Source of the DNA: Macrothele yani | Taxonomy: Eukaryota > Arthropoda > Arachnida > Araneae > Macrothelidae | Assembly (NCBI GenBank): GCA_039090855.1 | Contig: CM076996.1 | Location: forward strand, 50,062,469-50,126,468 | Direction: 5' to 3' | DNA length: 64,000 bases | Shown: piece after piece, positions 41,456 to 51,429 of the stretch | How positions within the stretch are numbered: position 1 is the first letter of the stretch | Layout of the letters: every line of letters begins with the position of its first letter | Program-made: the position numbers and the translations under genes | Notes under the pieces: generated by a model | The model's database searches: none | The model's input: the letters and a program-made list of their open reading frames with translations, nothing else | What the model was told of the DNA's origin: nothing

Positions 41456-42739
41456 CGAGATGTATACAATTGGTTCCTTTCGTATGGTCTTTGAATTACC
41501 AGAAAAAGTATTCCTGATCTTACTGTACTTAATTTTACTTTTTACCCATCTTATTGATAATAATGTGGTCAACAGATCATTAGAGTTCCGACAATTTACT
41601 GAAGAAACATTTCTTTCGTGTCTACGGAATGGCAACTCTTGTGAGCTTAAGTATAACACAGCTTGAATGATAGTGCTCACAAAATATCTATTTACTCAAA
41701 CATTTTCACCAAAATTCTTTATGTGAAGTCCCGATGATTTTTGTAAAGCATCCACAATAGCATTCAGATTTTTTAGCTCTTCTTTAAACAGAAAGCAAGA
41801 GACATATTTGTAAAATTTCCGAAATTTGTATGGTTCCAAACATTTTTTTTAAATTCAGCAAGGCTAAGAAAATGTTTTTGTAAATAACGACTTCCGCATA
41901 GCTGCAATTACTCATCAAAGCACGAATTCTTAAAATGCGACTGGTATGAATTTTCTAATGGTTTGCCCGCTTTTTTCACAGACACGGACGGTGCTCGTGG
42001 TGTACACCGGTTGCAAAACTAGTAAGTTTTTTTATCTTATACTTTCCAACGAAAATGAAAATAAATCTCTAACAAATTTTGTGCTAACGTATTTTCGGGA
42101 TTCATTTTTTACAAAAGCATCGATACAGTAGTAATGGAGAAATATACAGAAAAGAGATGTTGCACTGAACTTCACAATAGGAACAATGCTATACACTTGG
42201 CGACATATTCGCATAGGACGAAACAAGGCTACAGAATCAACGTCAAGATAGCACTGAAAGAACGAAATGAAGTTGTATTCAGATACTGTTCACCAAGACG
42301 ATTTGACGCAACTGGTTGCCATAGCAACATCCTTGACGAGAAAAGTCTACATGCCGACCGACGTTGGCGCACTTCCTTCTTCAGGGAAGAAACGATTCTA
42401 CTAGGTTGGTGTTCCATGTAAAATCGCCCGCAGACGTTTATGCACTTACATCATTTTGAACAGATTTCTAACATGTTTGGCTTCCAGGAACTTGAGAACT
42501 ATTTTACCACAGACGCTACGGTTTTCACAAATCAATCTTGTAAGTGATAAAGTGATTAATTTAACAGTTCCTGCAAATTATTTGCAAGGTATTTTTATAC
42601 AAAATTTAGATACCACTTCAGCAGAAATTAAAATTTTATGAAAGATACATATAGTGCTACATTTCACTCACTTCATCTTGATGGCAGGCTGCCACTAAAT
42701 TAAACCTAAGCATCATGTCCTCCACGATTTTCCTATTTA
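41456..42739. other. No gene seen
   Basis: About 1280 bases. The 95-residue frame 42134-42421 is basic and shows no recognisable domain. No element borders seen. Confidence 0.5.
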
Positions 42740-43990
42740 TTTGGTGTCCAAATAAGTTTTAAAGGGCTTTTTGTGTGACGTATACCGCTAATTTACATAT
42801 CCGATATCCCCCGCGTTGTTGTCATGTGACCGTAACTGGTCCAGAATACACAATGTGACACAGAAATTTGCCAAACAGTCAAACGCACTTGCACGTCGGT
42901 ACGTGAAAGATGGCAAGCGATACCGCATTTATTCGACACTGCATTCGTTACAGATGTCATCAAGGAAAAGAGCTGCAAAAGCATGTGCATCTATCTGTTC
43001 TGTTCTGGGGGAGAATATTGTATCGAAAAGCACGTGTGAGTTTTGGTTCAGACGGTTTAAAGCAGGTGATTTTGATGTTAGCGATCGAGAACGTAGCGGC
43101 GCCCAGCAGAAGGTTGCACATGAGAAACTGCAAGCATTGCTGGATGAATATTCGTCTCAAACGTAAAAGGAACTACCTGAACAACTGGAGATAACTCAAC
43201 GAATCATTTCCAATCGTTTACGCGTAATGGGAAAGATCCAGAAGTCAGGAAAATGGGTGTCACATGACCTGAGCCAGAGGAACAAGTATGAGCGTGTCAC
43301 GAAGTGTTCCAAGCTGTTGAATGAGCAACACAGAAAGTCTTTCCTGGGGAAAATCTTTACCGGTGATAAAAAGTGGATATGATACGACGATCCCAAACGC
43401 AAAAAACACTGGATAGACCCCGGTTAAGCAACGACTTCGACACCGAAACACAATATTCACTCCAAGAAAGTTCTGGTGTGATATGAAGGGTGTGCTCTAT
43501 TATGAACTATTGGAACAAGGTCAAACTGTTACTGCTGATCGCTGAAAGCAACAATTGCTGCGATTGAACCAGGAAATTTCTCAGAAGCGTCCACTCACAA
43601 GCAAAGTATTGCGTCTCGTGAAATTACTGCATGACAACGCTAGACCGCATTTCGCGAAATCGGTCTAGGAAACGTTATTGACGCTTGGCTGGGAAGTTTT
43701 GGAGCACCTGGCGTGTAGTCCAAACATAGACCCTTCAGACTGTCATTTGTTCCGATCGATGCAACATGGTTTGTCTGATGTACAGTTCCGGACATGTGAC
43801 GAAGTGCAAAAATGGGTTGACGGCTTCATCGCGGTACACGGCGAAGTATTCTTCATGGCTGAAATCCGTCAGCTGCCCGAGCGAAGGCAGTAGGTGACTG
43901 ATAATTTTGATTCGTAAAGGTATTGTTGTTTTCTCTCAAATTACATGTTGCGTTGTCTTAAATCAATTTAAAACTTATTTGTACACCTAA
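42740..43990 (+). mobile_element. Mariner transposon
   Basis: Terminal inverted repeats TTTGGTGTCCAAATAAGTTT (42740) and its complement ending at 43990 (ATTTGTACACCTAA) are flanked by TA (42738-42739; 43991-43992). At 1251 bp it has the usual mariner length. Confidence 0.92.
42960..43895 (+). pseudogene. Mariner transposase
   Basis: The N-terminal helix-turn-helix region lies in 42816-43166 (ENIVSKSTCEFWFRRFKAGD; DRERSGAQQKV). The core continues through stops: KIFTGDKKWI (first Asp; an in-frame stop follows), HDNARPHF (second Asp, near 43633) and [20 protein letters not shown] (third Asp, near 43710-43770), giving the mariner DD34D arrangement. The protein ends near 43895. At least four stops and shifts. 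Mariner transposases cut and paste the element at TA. Confidence 0.88.
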
Positions 43991-44153
43991 TAGGTTCAAT
44001 AAAGTTGCTAACTTTAGAAAATGTTAACGCTGTTAATACTAATTTTTTTAGCTGAGGGTGATTACGATCAAAAGATTATTAGGTTTATATGAATATTAAT
44101 TATTTTTTACAGTAAACCTTGGCGAAACGTAACTTCTGGGGATCCAAATCAGC

Positions 44154-44369
44154 TTTTTTTTGATCGGAGGTTTAACGACCACCGTGAGCAACTCAATGGG
44201 CTATAAGCAGTCGCCCGTCCCTAATTTTGGGTCACTGGTTCCAGGGAAGGGAGAGAGCCAGTGCCGTAAGACAAACACAACATCCATGCCTCATCGGGAT
44301 TCGAACCCGGACCCCTTACGGACGAATGATCAGAGGCCATCGCTTAGAGCACTGCGCCACCGGGGCGGC
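44154..44369 (-). mobile_element. SINE (family S)
   Basis: Full-length minus-strand copy with an 8-bp or longer target-site duplication AAATCAGC (44146-44153 and 44370-44377). Confidence 0.92.
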
Positions 44370-45343
44370 AAATCAGCTTTGGAAACACTATAATCAGGAA
44401 AGTAAATTGCCATGTTAATTTTTTCATAAAACTGCACACAGTTTCAATGTAAACACCAGTAGAACTGTGCAGCAATCGAGTAGTAATTACCAGCTTTCGA
44501 GGATATATTATGGGTATGCAAAAGTTTCCACCGCCCCCGCTAGCTGGCGCTGTAGAGGACTAACCGGCCGGCAACCTGTGCTGTCAGTTCGTATATGAAG
44601 CCAAGCATGGCGGTCGATAAATTTGCGGCACTGTTTGTTATTCATTTTAATTTAGGAAAAAGTGCAAGTGAAGCATACTGTTCAATATGCCAGGCCTATG
44701 ACGAAACGGTTATGGGTGAGCGCACGTGTCTAGAGTGTTTTGCCAAGTTTAAGAAAGGTGATGTAAGCTTGGAAGATAAGCCACGTGCAGATAAACCGCA
44801 GGAACTCGCAGCCGAGGAGCTGGAATCGCTGTTTGCAAGAGGATGCCACACATTCGACCACGCAACTGGCGAAACGTTTGAAAGTGGATCAATCGACGGT
44901 GGTACGGCGTCTACAGGCATTGAGAAAGATCCAGAAGATTGGTAAGTGGGTCCCGCATACTTTAACGGAGCCATATTTGTCAACGATTATGCATCTGCAT
45001 GTCGTTACTGAAGAGGTTTCAAGGGAAGAATTTCTTGTGGAAGGTTGTCACCGGGGATGAAAACTAGGTCTATTGCGACAACCCCGTAAGCAAGCGATCC
45101 TGGGTAGACCCAGGCCAGCCATCAACATTCACTGCAAAAGAGGATATCCACAGAATAAAGGTGTTGTTGAGTGTGTGGTTGGATATGCATGGAGTGCTGT
45201 ACTTCGAACTGTTGAAACCGGGCGAAACAATCACTGCACAACGATATAGCGATCAGTAGGTGAAACTGAATGCCGCAATCGAGCAAAAACTCCCATGGAC
45301 AGGTAAAGGACGCCGCCCCGTCATTCCGTTACACGATAATGCC

Positions 45344-45621
45344 AGACCACATGTCGGTGCCACCACGAAATCAACCCTTGAACAGTTACACTGGGAGGTT
45401 TTACCGCACCCGGCTTACTCCCCGGACATTGCACCCTCAGACTTTCATCTGTTTCGCTCTATGCAACATGCCCTAGCCCAACAGACCACATGCGTGTGTC
45501 ACCACGAAATCAACCCTTGAACAGTTACACTGGGAGGTTTCACCGCATCCGGCTTACTCCCCGGACATTGCACCCTCAGACTTTCATCTGTTTCGCTCTA
45601 TGCAACATGGCCTAGCCCAAC
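45344..45621 (+). repeat. 139-bp tandem duplication in mariner transposase
   Basis: 45344-45482 and 45483-45621 are nearly identical and duplicate the coding segment from the second to the third catalytic acid. The length is not a multiple of three, so the frame changes. Confidence 0.9.
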
Positions 45622-45720
45622 AGCGGTTCACCACAGTTCCAGAGATGGAAAATTTCGTCACTGCGTTCTTCAGCTCAAAACCGAATTCTTCTATCACAGA
45701 GGAATTCATTTGTTTTCTGA

Positions 45721-45888
45721 AAGGTGGCGAAAGGTCACTGATGCTAACGGCCAATATTTGGAAAGGTGGCGAAAGGTCACTGATGCTAACGGCCAATATT
45801 TGGAAAGGTGGCGAAAGGTCACTGATGCTAACGGCCAATATTTGGAAAGGTGGCGAAAGGTCACTGATGCTAACGGCCAATATTTAGT
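45721..45888 (+). repeat. Four 42-bp units at the transposase C-terminus
   Basis: Four virtually identical copies starting AAGGTGGCGAAAGGTCACTG at 45721, 45763, 45805 and 45847. 42 bp is 14 codons, and the array is in frame. Confidence 0.95.
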
Positions 45889-46019
45889 TGAATAAATGTG
45901 TACTGGTTTCCTGATTGTTCCTGTCTCCTTTCTCCTTAAAACGGCGAAAACGTTTGCATGCCCCTAATAGATCAAATGACCATGTATCATAGTGTTTGGC
46001 AAATAGGTAATTAATAGGG

Positions 46020-46745
46020 TATGGTTCGAAATTTCGACGGTCAAAATGTCGACAGTTAAAATGTCCACACGAAAATGTCGACAATCAAAATATCGTCAGT
46101 CAAAATGTCAGCCCGGTCATAATGTCAACAGGGTCAATATGTCGATAGCCAAAATGCCGACAGGGGCTAAATATTACTTTTTTTGTTAGTTAGAACGCAG
46201 ATGTTGACATTCTTTGCTTTTTAAGGCGGGCGTCTAGCGATTTTGCTCCGTATACTTCCAATGGAAAAAATTTCGACCCTGTTTCCTCAACAAAGAGAAG
46301 GCCTGTTATGTGTCAAATGTCGTGAAGATCCGCTGAATGACAGCGTCATGCCGAAGCTAATAGGTTCTTTTGTACATAAGAAACACATCTAAAGACTGAA
46401 GTAATCTAAAATTAAAACGAAAACCAAATATTTGAAAAAAAAATGTAAGGAAATAGGCATTTGACTGTCGACATTATGACCACCAGCGAAAGTAAAATGC
46501 CCGAAATATAATAAAAAACGCAAAACGCTATGTAACATGTGCAACACGAAAAACAATAACAAAATATAGTAATAAATACTGCCAAAAAACACAATAAAGA
46601 AGAAAAAAAACCGCTGTCGAAGTGAAACTTTCAAAACCTAATAAAAATGGCAAAACCGAAATAAAATAAAAATGAAAAAAAAAAAAAGGAAAGATTCCAC
46701 ATTCCTTTGAAAATTTTGACCCTGTCGACATTTCGTACCACACAG
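46020..46745. mobile_element. MITE-like element with subterminal GTCGACA repeats
   Basis: Ends TGGTTCGAAATTTCGACGGT (about 46022) and, in reverse complement, TGGTACGAAATGTCGACAGG (about 46740) form inverted repeats of about 30 bp. Inside the left end are some eight degenerate copies of a 15-21-bp unit containing TCAAAATGTCGACA (46036-46162). There is no transposase, so it would be non-autonomous. The family is not recognised. Confidence 0.6.
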
Positions 46746-46749
46746 TCTC

Positions 46750-47470
46750 ATATTCATAAGAGTCACATAACAAGCCACGATAACAATTTTGCACTAGTAC
46801 TCGGTCACAAAATATTAATCACAAGGCCTTAGTTCCCTTTAAAAAGTTTTAATCACCGTGCTCATATTTATAAGGTTTGCATAACAAGACAAGTTAGTAA
46901 TGTTGCGCTTTCGCGTAAGCACAAAACATTAATTATTTATCTCTAGGCATAGGCCTTTTTAAGAATTTTTTTTTTTTTTTTGGTGATTTAACGACCACCG
47001 TGAGCAACTCAATGGGCTATAAGCAGTCGCCCGTCCCTAATTTGGGGTCACTGGTTCCAGGGAAGGGAGAGAGCCAGTGCCGTAAGACAAACACAACAGC
47101 CATGCCTGACAGGGATTCGAACCCGGACCCCTTACGGACGAATGATCAAAGGCCAGCGCCTTAGACCACTGCGCCACCGGGGCGGCAAGATTTTTTTAAT
47201 AAACATAACATTCTTAACTTGACTTGTCGTGCAAACCTTATGAATATGATCATGCCGGTATGAAAATTACTAAAAAGGCCTATGCCTAGGCATAGGACCT
47301 ATTAATTATTGTTTTGTGCTCGAGGAAAAGTGCAACACAATTAACTTGATTTTCTATGAAAACCTTATGAATACGAGCTCAGCGGATTGAAAACTGTTAA
47401 AAAGGCCTTGGTCTAGGGCCAATTGTTTAATCGTTTTTGCCTTAGTAAAACCGAATTACTAAAATATTGA
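46750..47470. repeat. Inverted array of ~115-bp units
   Basis: Units with CAAACCTTATGAATATGA, AAAAAGGCC and TTTTGTG(CT) lie in one orientation at 47215-47440 (two copies and a start of a third) and in the other at about 46750-46960 (two copies). The SINE 46966-47186 sits in the middle. Confidence 0.75.
46966..47186 (-). mobile_element. SINE (family S)
   Basis: Full-length minus-strand copy with a long poly(T) on the plus strand. Flanking AAGA(A)TTTTT on both sides is the probable target-site duplication. Confidence 0.9.
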
Positions 47471-47551
47471 CTTGATTAAAGAATGTTAGGACTTACTTTG
47501 TGACCCCGGACATTTTTAACACGTCCTTTGTAAGAAAGATCGTCCTTATAT
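47471..47551. other. Spacer between repeat clusters
   Basis: 81 bases with no recognised feature. Confidence 0.4.
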
Positions 47552-48655
47552 TGCCGGGCTGTAGGAGAAATGGCCACAAAAATTTTAAAGGGCCGTATAT
47601 AAACTGCGCTTTGACAGCTTCGTGGCCACGTTCCCCGAGGTTGGTTATCTGAGTCACATAAAGTTTCTGATAGTTGCGCATTTTCCTAATTGCGATATTT
47701 AATGTAATTCTTTATAAAAAATATTTATAATCTACAACTCAACAAAAGAGTTCGAGGGTATATAAACTACAACTCAACAAATTCTCTGCGGCCGTGCACA
47801 CTCAGGAAACCTGCCGGGGGGGGGGGGGGGTGATGGCGAAAATATAAAATATAAGGTATTTGTAACCCAGTCTGGAGATTTCTACCGTTTACAAGCTGCA
47901 TCTCAACAAATTCTCTGCGGGCATGTGCTAACGCAGTAAACCTGTCGAGAGGGGATGGTTAGTGCCGAATATATGAAATGTAAAGAATTTCTGGTCCGAT
48001 CTGGGGATTTTCAGCGTTTTCAAAGTACAACTCTACAAAATTTGTTCGGACATCTGGTACCGCAGGAAACTTGTCTGTGGGAAAGTGGGATATATCCCCT
48101 GACAGGTTTCCTACGTTAACACATGCTTGCAGAGAATCTATTGAGTTGTAATTTGTAAACGCCGAAAATATCCCGATCGGACCAGAAATTCTTTATATTA
48201 ATTTTTTTTATATTAATCCCCCCCCGGACAGGTTACCTGCATTAGCACAAGCTCGCACCCCCGACAAGCTTCCTGGGTTTTCAGATACCCGCAGAGAGCT
48301 CGTTGAGTTGCATTTTGTAAACGCTGAAAATCTCACGATCAGGCTGAAAATGATTTATATTTTTGGCGTTAACCCCTGCCTCCCCCAACAGGTTTCTTGC
48401 GTTTGCACATGCCCTCTGAGAATTTGTTGAGCTTTAGTTTATATACCTTGAAATTATTTTGTTGAGTTGTAAAATACAAACATTTTCTATAAGGAATTAC
48501 ATTAAATATCGCAATTAAGAAAATACGACATTACGGAAACTTAATGTGAGTTACATAACCAACCTATGGAGACGTGACCACGAAACAGTCAAGAACGCAA
48601 TTTTTATGCGGCCCCTTAAAAAGTTTGTGGTTACTTCTCCGGGGGCAAGTTCTCA
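47552..48655. repeat. 1.1-kb palindrome with three ~130-bp units per arm (foldback-like)
   Basis: The arms 47552 to about 48085 and 48095 to about 48655 are reverse complements. Outer parts share ATTGCGATATTTAATGTAAT, which appears on the plus strand near 47690 and inverted near 48495. Inside each arm a unit containing ACTCAACAAATTCTCTGCGG recurs at about 47765, 47893 and 48025 (left) and inverted near 48145, 48300 and 48425 (right). C- or G-runs of variable length occur in most units. Confidence 0.85.
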
Positions 48656-49138
48656 GCTTTGTCTTTGGCCCTAAAATCGTGGAAATGTCTAAATCTCTTA
48701 TTGAAAATAAAATATTAAAAAAATTGTTTTGTGAACAATAGTTGCTCAAGTAGTGCGAAATATAGCGACACGATATTTGTTTATTCAGAACAATTTTATG
48801 GCACTGAAATTGCAATGTCGCCAGTTCTCCTTACCCGGATAATTAATATGGATCTCTAATAGAAACCCTTTTCAGAATGTTCCACTGTTTGTTTTAGTTT
48901 TAATTAGAATTTAATTATATGTTACCGGAAACGTTTTCCATTATTGTTTTTTATCGAAAAGAAGATATACACTTTTAACCCTCAAAAACCTTGCACGAAA
49001 CATGCTGAAAGAACAAAGTACGGAACGTTAGAAAAAAACAAACTGAAAAAATAACAAATGCTTAAGTGAATCTCAGATCTACTTACCCCTACTTTGGAAA
49101 CAACTCCCTGTTATTTATATCACGCTTAGAAAGTACAT
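48656..49138. other. No gene seen
   Basis: 483 AT-rich bases between the palindrome and the family T element. Confidence 0.5.
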
Positions 49139-49230
49139 TTAATACAGACATTTGACGTGGACTAGGAACATCAAACAGAGGCCATCGCTTTTTCCACGTT
49201 TAAAAGTGAGTCACGGGAAAATTATCACTT

Positions 49231-49300
49231 GCCGCCACCGGGAATCGAACCCAGGTCTTTCAGTTACGCGCCGGATATGTTTCCACTGCCCCACAGCGGC
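49231..49300 (-). tRNA. tRNA-like sequence in family T element
   Basis: Copy of the family T tRNA-like sequence: B-box GGTTCGATTCC, acceptor arm GCCGCTG. The A-box is mutated (GGGGCAGTGG). Probably not a gene. Confidence 0.55.
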
Positions 49301-49474
49301 CTAGAACTCCTCCAGACTCACATACACTAACTGGCAAGCCAATTTGGCAGGTTGCTTCTTGGAGATCCGCACAATGCTGGGGATTCACCAAAGATGGTAA
49401 GCAGCAACTGATCAAATAATTAGAAAGCGAAATTGACTTGGCAATTAGTGTATGTGAGTATGGAGGAGTTCGAG

Positions 49475-49544
49475 GCCGCTGTAGTGCAGTGGAAGCATAT
49501 CCGGCGTGTAACTGGAAGACCTGGGTTCGATTCCCTGTGGCGGC
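49475..49544 (+). tRNA. tRNA-like sequence in family T element
   Basis: Plus-strand copy. The anticodon loop CGTGTAA lies between the paired TCCGG and CTGGA. Part of the repeat; not a functional tRNA as far as can be judged. Confidence 0.55.
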
Positions 49545-49618
49545 TAATGAGAGTTTTTCCGTGACTCACTTATAAACGTGGAAAGAGCGATCACCTCTGT
49601 TTGATGTAGCAAGTACAT

Positions 49619-49883
49619 AACAAATATGGAATCCCTTAAAACAAGGTGAAACGACACTCGAGTAAAAAGAAAGCATGTTTTTTCGAACATTGTTACAAGA
49701 AGAAATGAAACACTCCTATGATTTTATAGATTCCCACATAAAATAATTATTGAAAATATCATTTATTTAGCCCACTTCTAATACATTCCATCCGAAATCA
49801 ATATTTTTCCAAAATATTAGAAACTTGTGTGAAACTTTAGAACCTAGAACATTTTTTGTAATGATATACTCATGCATAAAATA
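49619..49883. other. No gene seen
   Basis: AT-rich spacer without recognised features. Confidence 0.4.
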
Positions 49884-51275
49884 CACTGCTGGCCACCCAA
49901 AATGCAACACCAAGAAGGAAGCATCCGACTGGCCTGAAATTCGCAGCATGCGTCGCCCGCGACCGGACATACAAACGATTAGCACTGCAGGGAATATGCA
50001 AATCATGTGCGCCTGGCACGCCACCGAGAAGCACTATAAGAAGGGTGCACAGAAGGCGGGGTGTAAGTAGTGGAAGTGTGTTGTGCTGCCGGACCTGTGC
50101 CTGGGAAGCTTCCTAATGCCTCGTTGCAGAATACTGCAGTAATTCCAGCACGTTTCGGAGTTCGACCGAGGACAAATACTGGTTTATCGCGACAGCGGTT
50201 TATCGTACCGAGACATCGGCGCCCGTGTGGAACGATATCCAGCCAGAGTAATACGAGTATGGATTCGGTAGGTGCAAGAGGGACAGATGGACCGACGTGA
50301 GTGATTGCCGCAGCTGCGGCACACCACCGAACGAGAGGACCGGCATGTTGTGCAGCGGGTATTGACGTCTCTCACCGCCACATCACGAACGTTAGCGCAG
50401 GAATTAGGGTGTGTTGCGCAACAACCTGCGTCAGCACGTACCGTTCGACGTCGTCTGCAGGAGCGGGGACTTGTTGCACGGCCCCATTGCTCCGATTACC
50501 ATTGACGTTACACCAGCGGCGAGTGCGGCGGCAGTGGACCGTTGAACGCCGCATCTGGACTACGGAATTGCACGCCATTGTCTTCTCCGACGTATCTCGC
50601 TTCTGCCTGCAGCACCCCGATGGTCGGATCCGCGTGTGGCGGCACCGCGGCGAGAGACTGTGTGACGCCTGCATTATGCATCGCCATACCGGTCTGTCGC
50701 CTGGCGTTATGGTTTAGGGCGCAATTGGATATGACACCCGCACCCCTCTGGTACGCATCGACGGTACACTCAACAGCCACCGTTACATCTCCGACGTTTT
50801 GGAGCCTGTGGTCCTCCCTTACCTGCAGGACCTACCAGCCGCCACGTTTCAACAGGACAATGCGCGCCCGCACGTAGCACGCATCGTGCAACAATTCTTC
50901 GCGGCCCACCAGGTGTCACTGCTGCCGTGGCCCACCTGTTCTCCCGATATGTCGCCCATCGAACGCGTCTGGTCGCTGATCGGCAACCGAGTGGCCCGGC
51001 AAGCACCACTCGCGGCTACGCGTGATGAACTGTGCAGCGTGTGGAAGCAGCCTGGACCGACATACCCCAAGCCCACATCCAAACTCTCTTTCGTTCGATG
51101 CCGCGGCGTGTAGCGGCCGTTATTGTGAGCCATGGGGGCCACACAAACTATTGATGTCTCGCACGGGCCTGTAAACTCAATCGTTTCATCTTTGTATCTG
51201 TTGTTATGTGTCCAGTAAATCTGGCTTTGCTATCTCGTGTCTTTCTTGGTGTTGCATTTTGGGTGGCCAGCAGTG
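49884..51275 (+). mobile_element. Tc1-like transposon, family D copy 1
   Basis: Terminal inverted repeats CACTGCTGGCCACCCAAAAT at 49884 and its complement ending at 51275, flanked by TA (49882-49883; 51276-51277). At 1392 bp it is the best-preserved of three family D copies. Confidence 0.95.
50070..51113 (+). pseudogene. Tc1-like transposase, family D
   Basis: The first part is split over two frames: 50070-50300, and 50301-50717, which contains LPLTLHQRRVRRQWTVERR and the strand IVFSDVSRFCLQHPDGRIRV, where the Glu usually following the catalytic Asp is Val. A stop replaces the conserved Trp after SPGVMV (50717). The frame 50799-51113 gives FQQDNARPHVARIVQQFF (second Asp) and CSPDMSPIERVWSLIGNRV (third Glu). 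A short frameshift affects the last 20 residues. The product would act on the CACTGCTGG repeats. Confidence 0.88.
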
Positions 51276-51277
51276 TA

Positions 51278-51429
51278 AAAGAACAAAGCATGCAATATAA
51301 TATAAACTAATCTCGTCACTGGCAGACCAATTTCTTTGATGATGGCTTGCCGCTGAAAAATCCATGATGAGAAGCTGAGAAATACTCGTACAGAAAAGTC
51401 AAAGAATTAATGACTTTCAGACTGGCGTG
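51278..51429. other. Spacer
   Basis: 152 bases between the family D copy and the Gmr1-like fragment; nothing recognised. Confidence 0.4.

Larger units (their letters stand above)
44595..45896 (+). pseudogene. Mariner transposase
   Basis: The start MKPSMAVDKF (44595) opens the DNA-binding half: SASEAYCSICQAYDETVMGERTC and a KKGDVSLEDKPR linker. Shifts follow near 44790 and 44945. The core region includes KVVTGDEN (about 45045, first Asp), [13 protein letters not shown] (second Asp, 45330-45370) and [20 protein letters not shown] (third Asp, 45410-45470). The 139-bp duplication repeats the third catalytic region. The C-terminal ERWRKVTDANGQYL segment, normally single, occurs four times before the stop near 45896. 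Confidence 0.88.
44508..45967 (+). mobile_element. Mariner transposon with internal duplications
   Basis: Terminal inverted repeats TTATGGGTATGCAAAAGTTT (44508) and its complement ending at 45967 (AACGTTTGCATGCCCCTAA), flanked by TA. Its length of 1460 bp exceeds the usual 1.25-1.3 kb because of a 139-bp duplication and a 42-bp array. Confidence 0.9.
49139..49610. mobile_element. TIR element pair carrying tRNA-like sequences (family T), locus 2
   Basis: A 472-bp unit flanked by a perfect 8-bp duplication AAGTACAT (49131-49138 and 49611-49618). The left arm has the end TTAATACAGACATTTGACGT, the inverted tRNA-like sequence (49231-49300) and the core. The right arm repeats part of the core, the tRNA-like sequence (49475-49544) and the inner end repeat, but lacks the outer TTAATACAGACATTTGACG tail. 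The arms are inverted around about 49430. It is the same architecture as at 27802-28498. Confidence 0.85.

Noticed and set aside
42134..42421. 95-residue basic frame as a possible gene
   Set aside because: No recognisable domain or element context; too weak to call.
50070..51142. Antisense frames in the GC-rich Tc1 family D copies (e.g. 50372-50674, 54112-54459)
   Set aside because: GC-rich transposase genes open long shadow frames on the other strand. Only the frame with the DDE motifs is kept.
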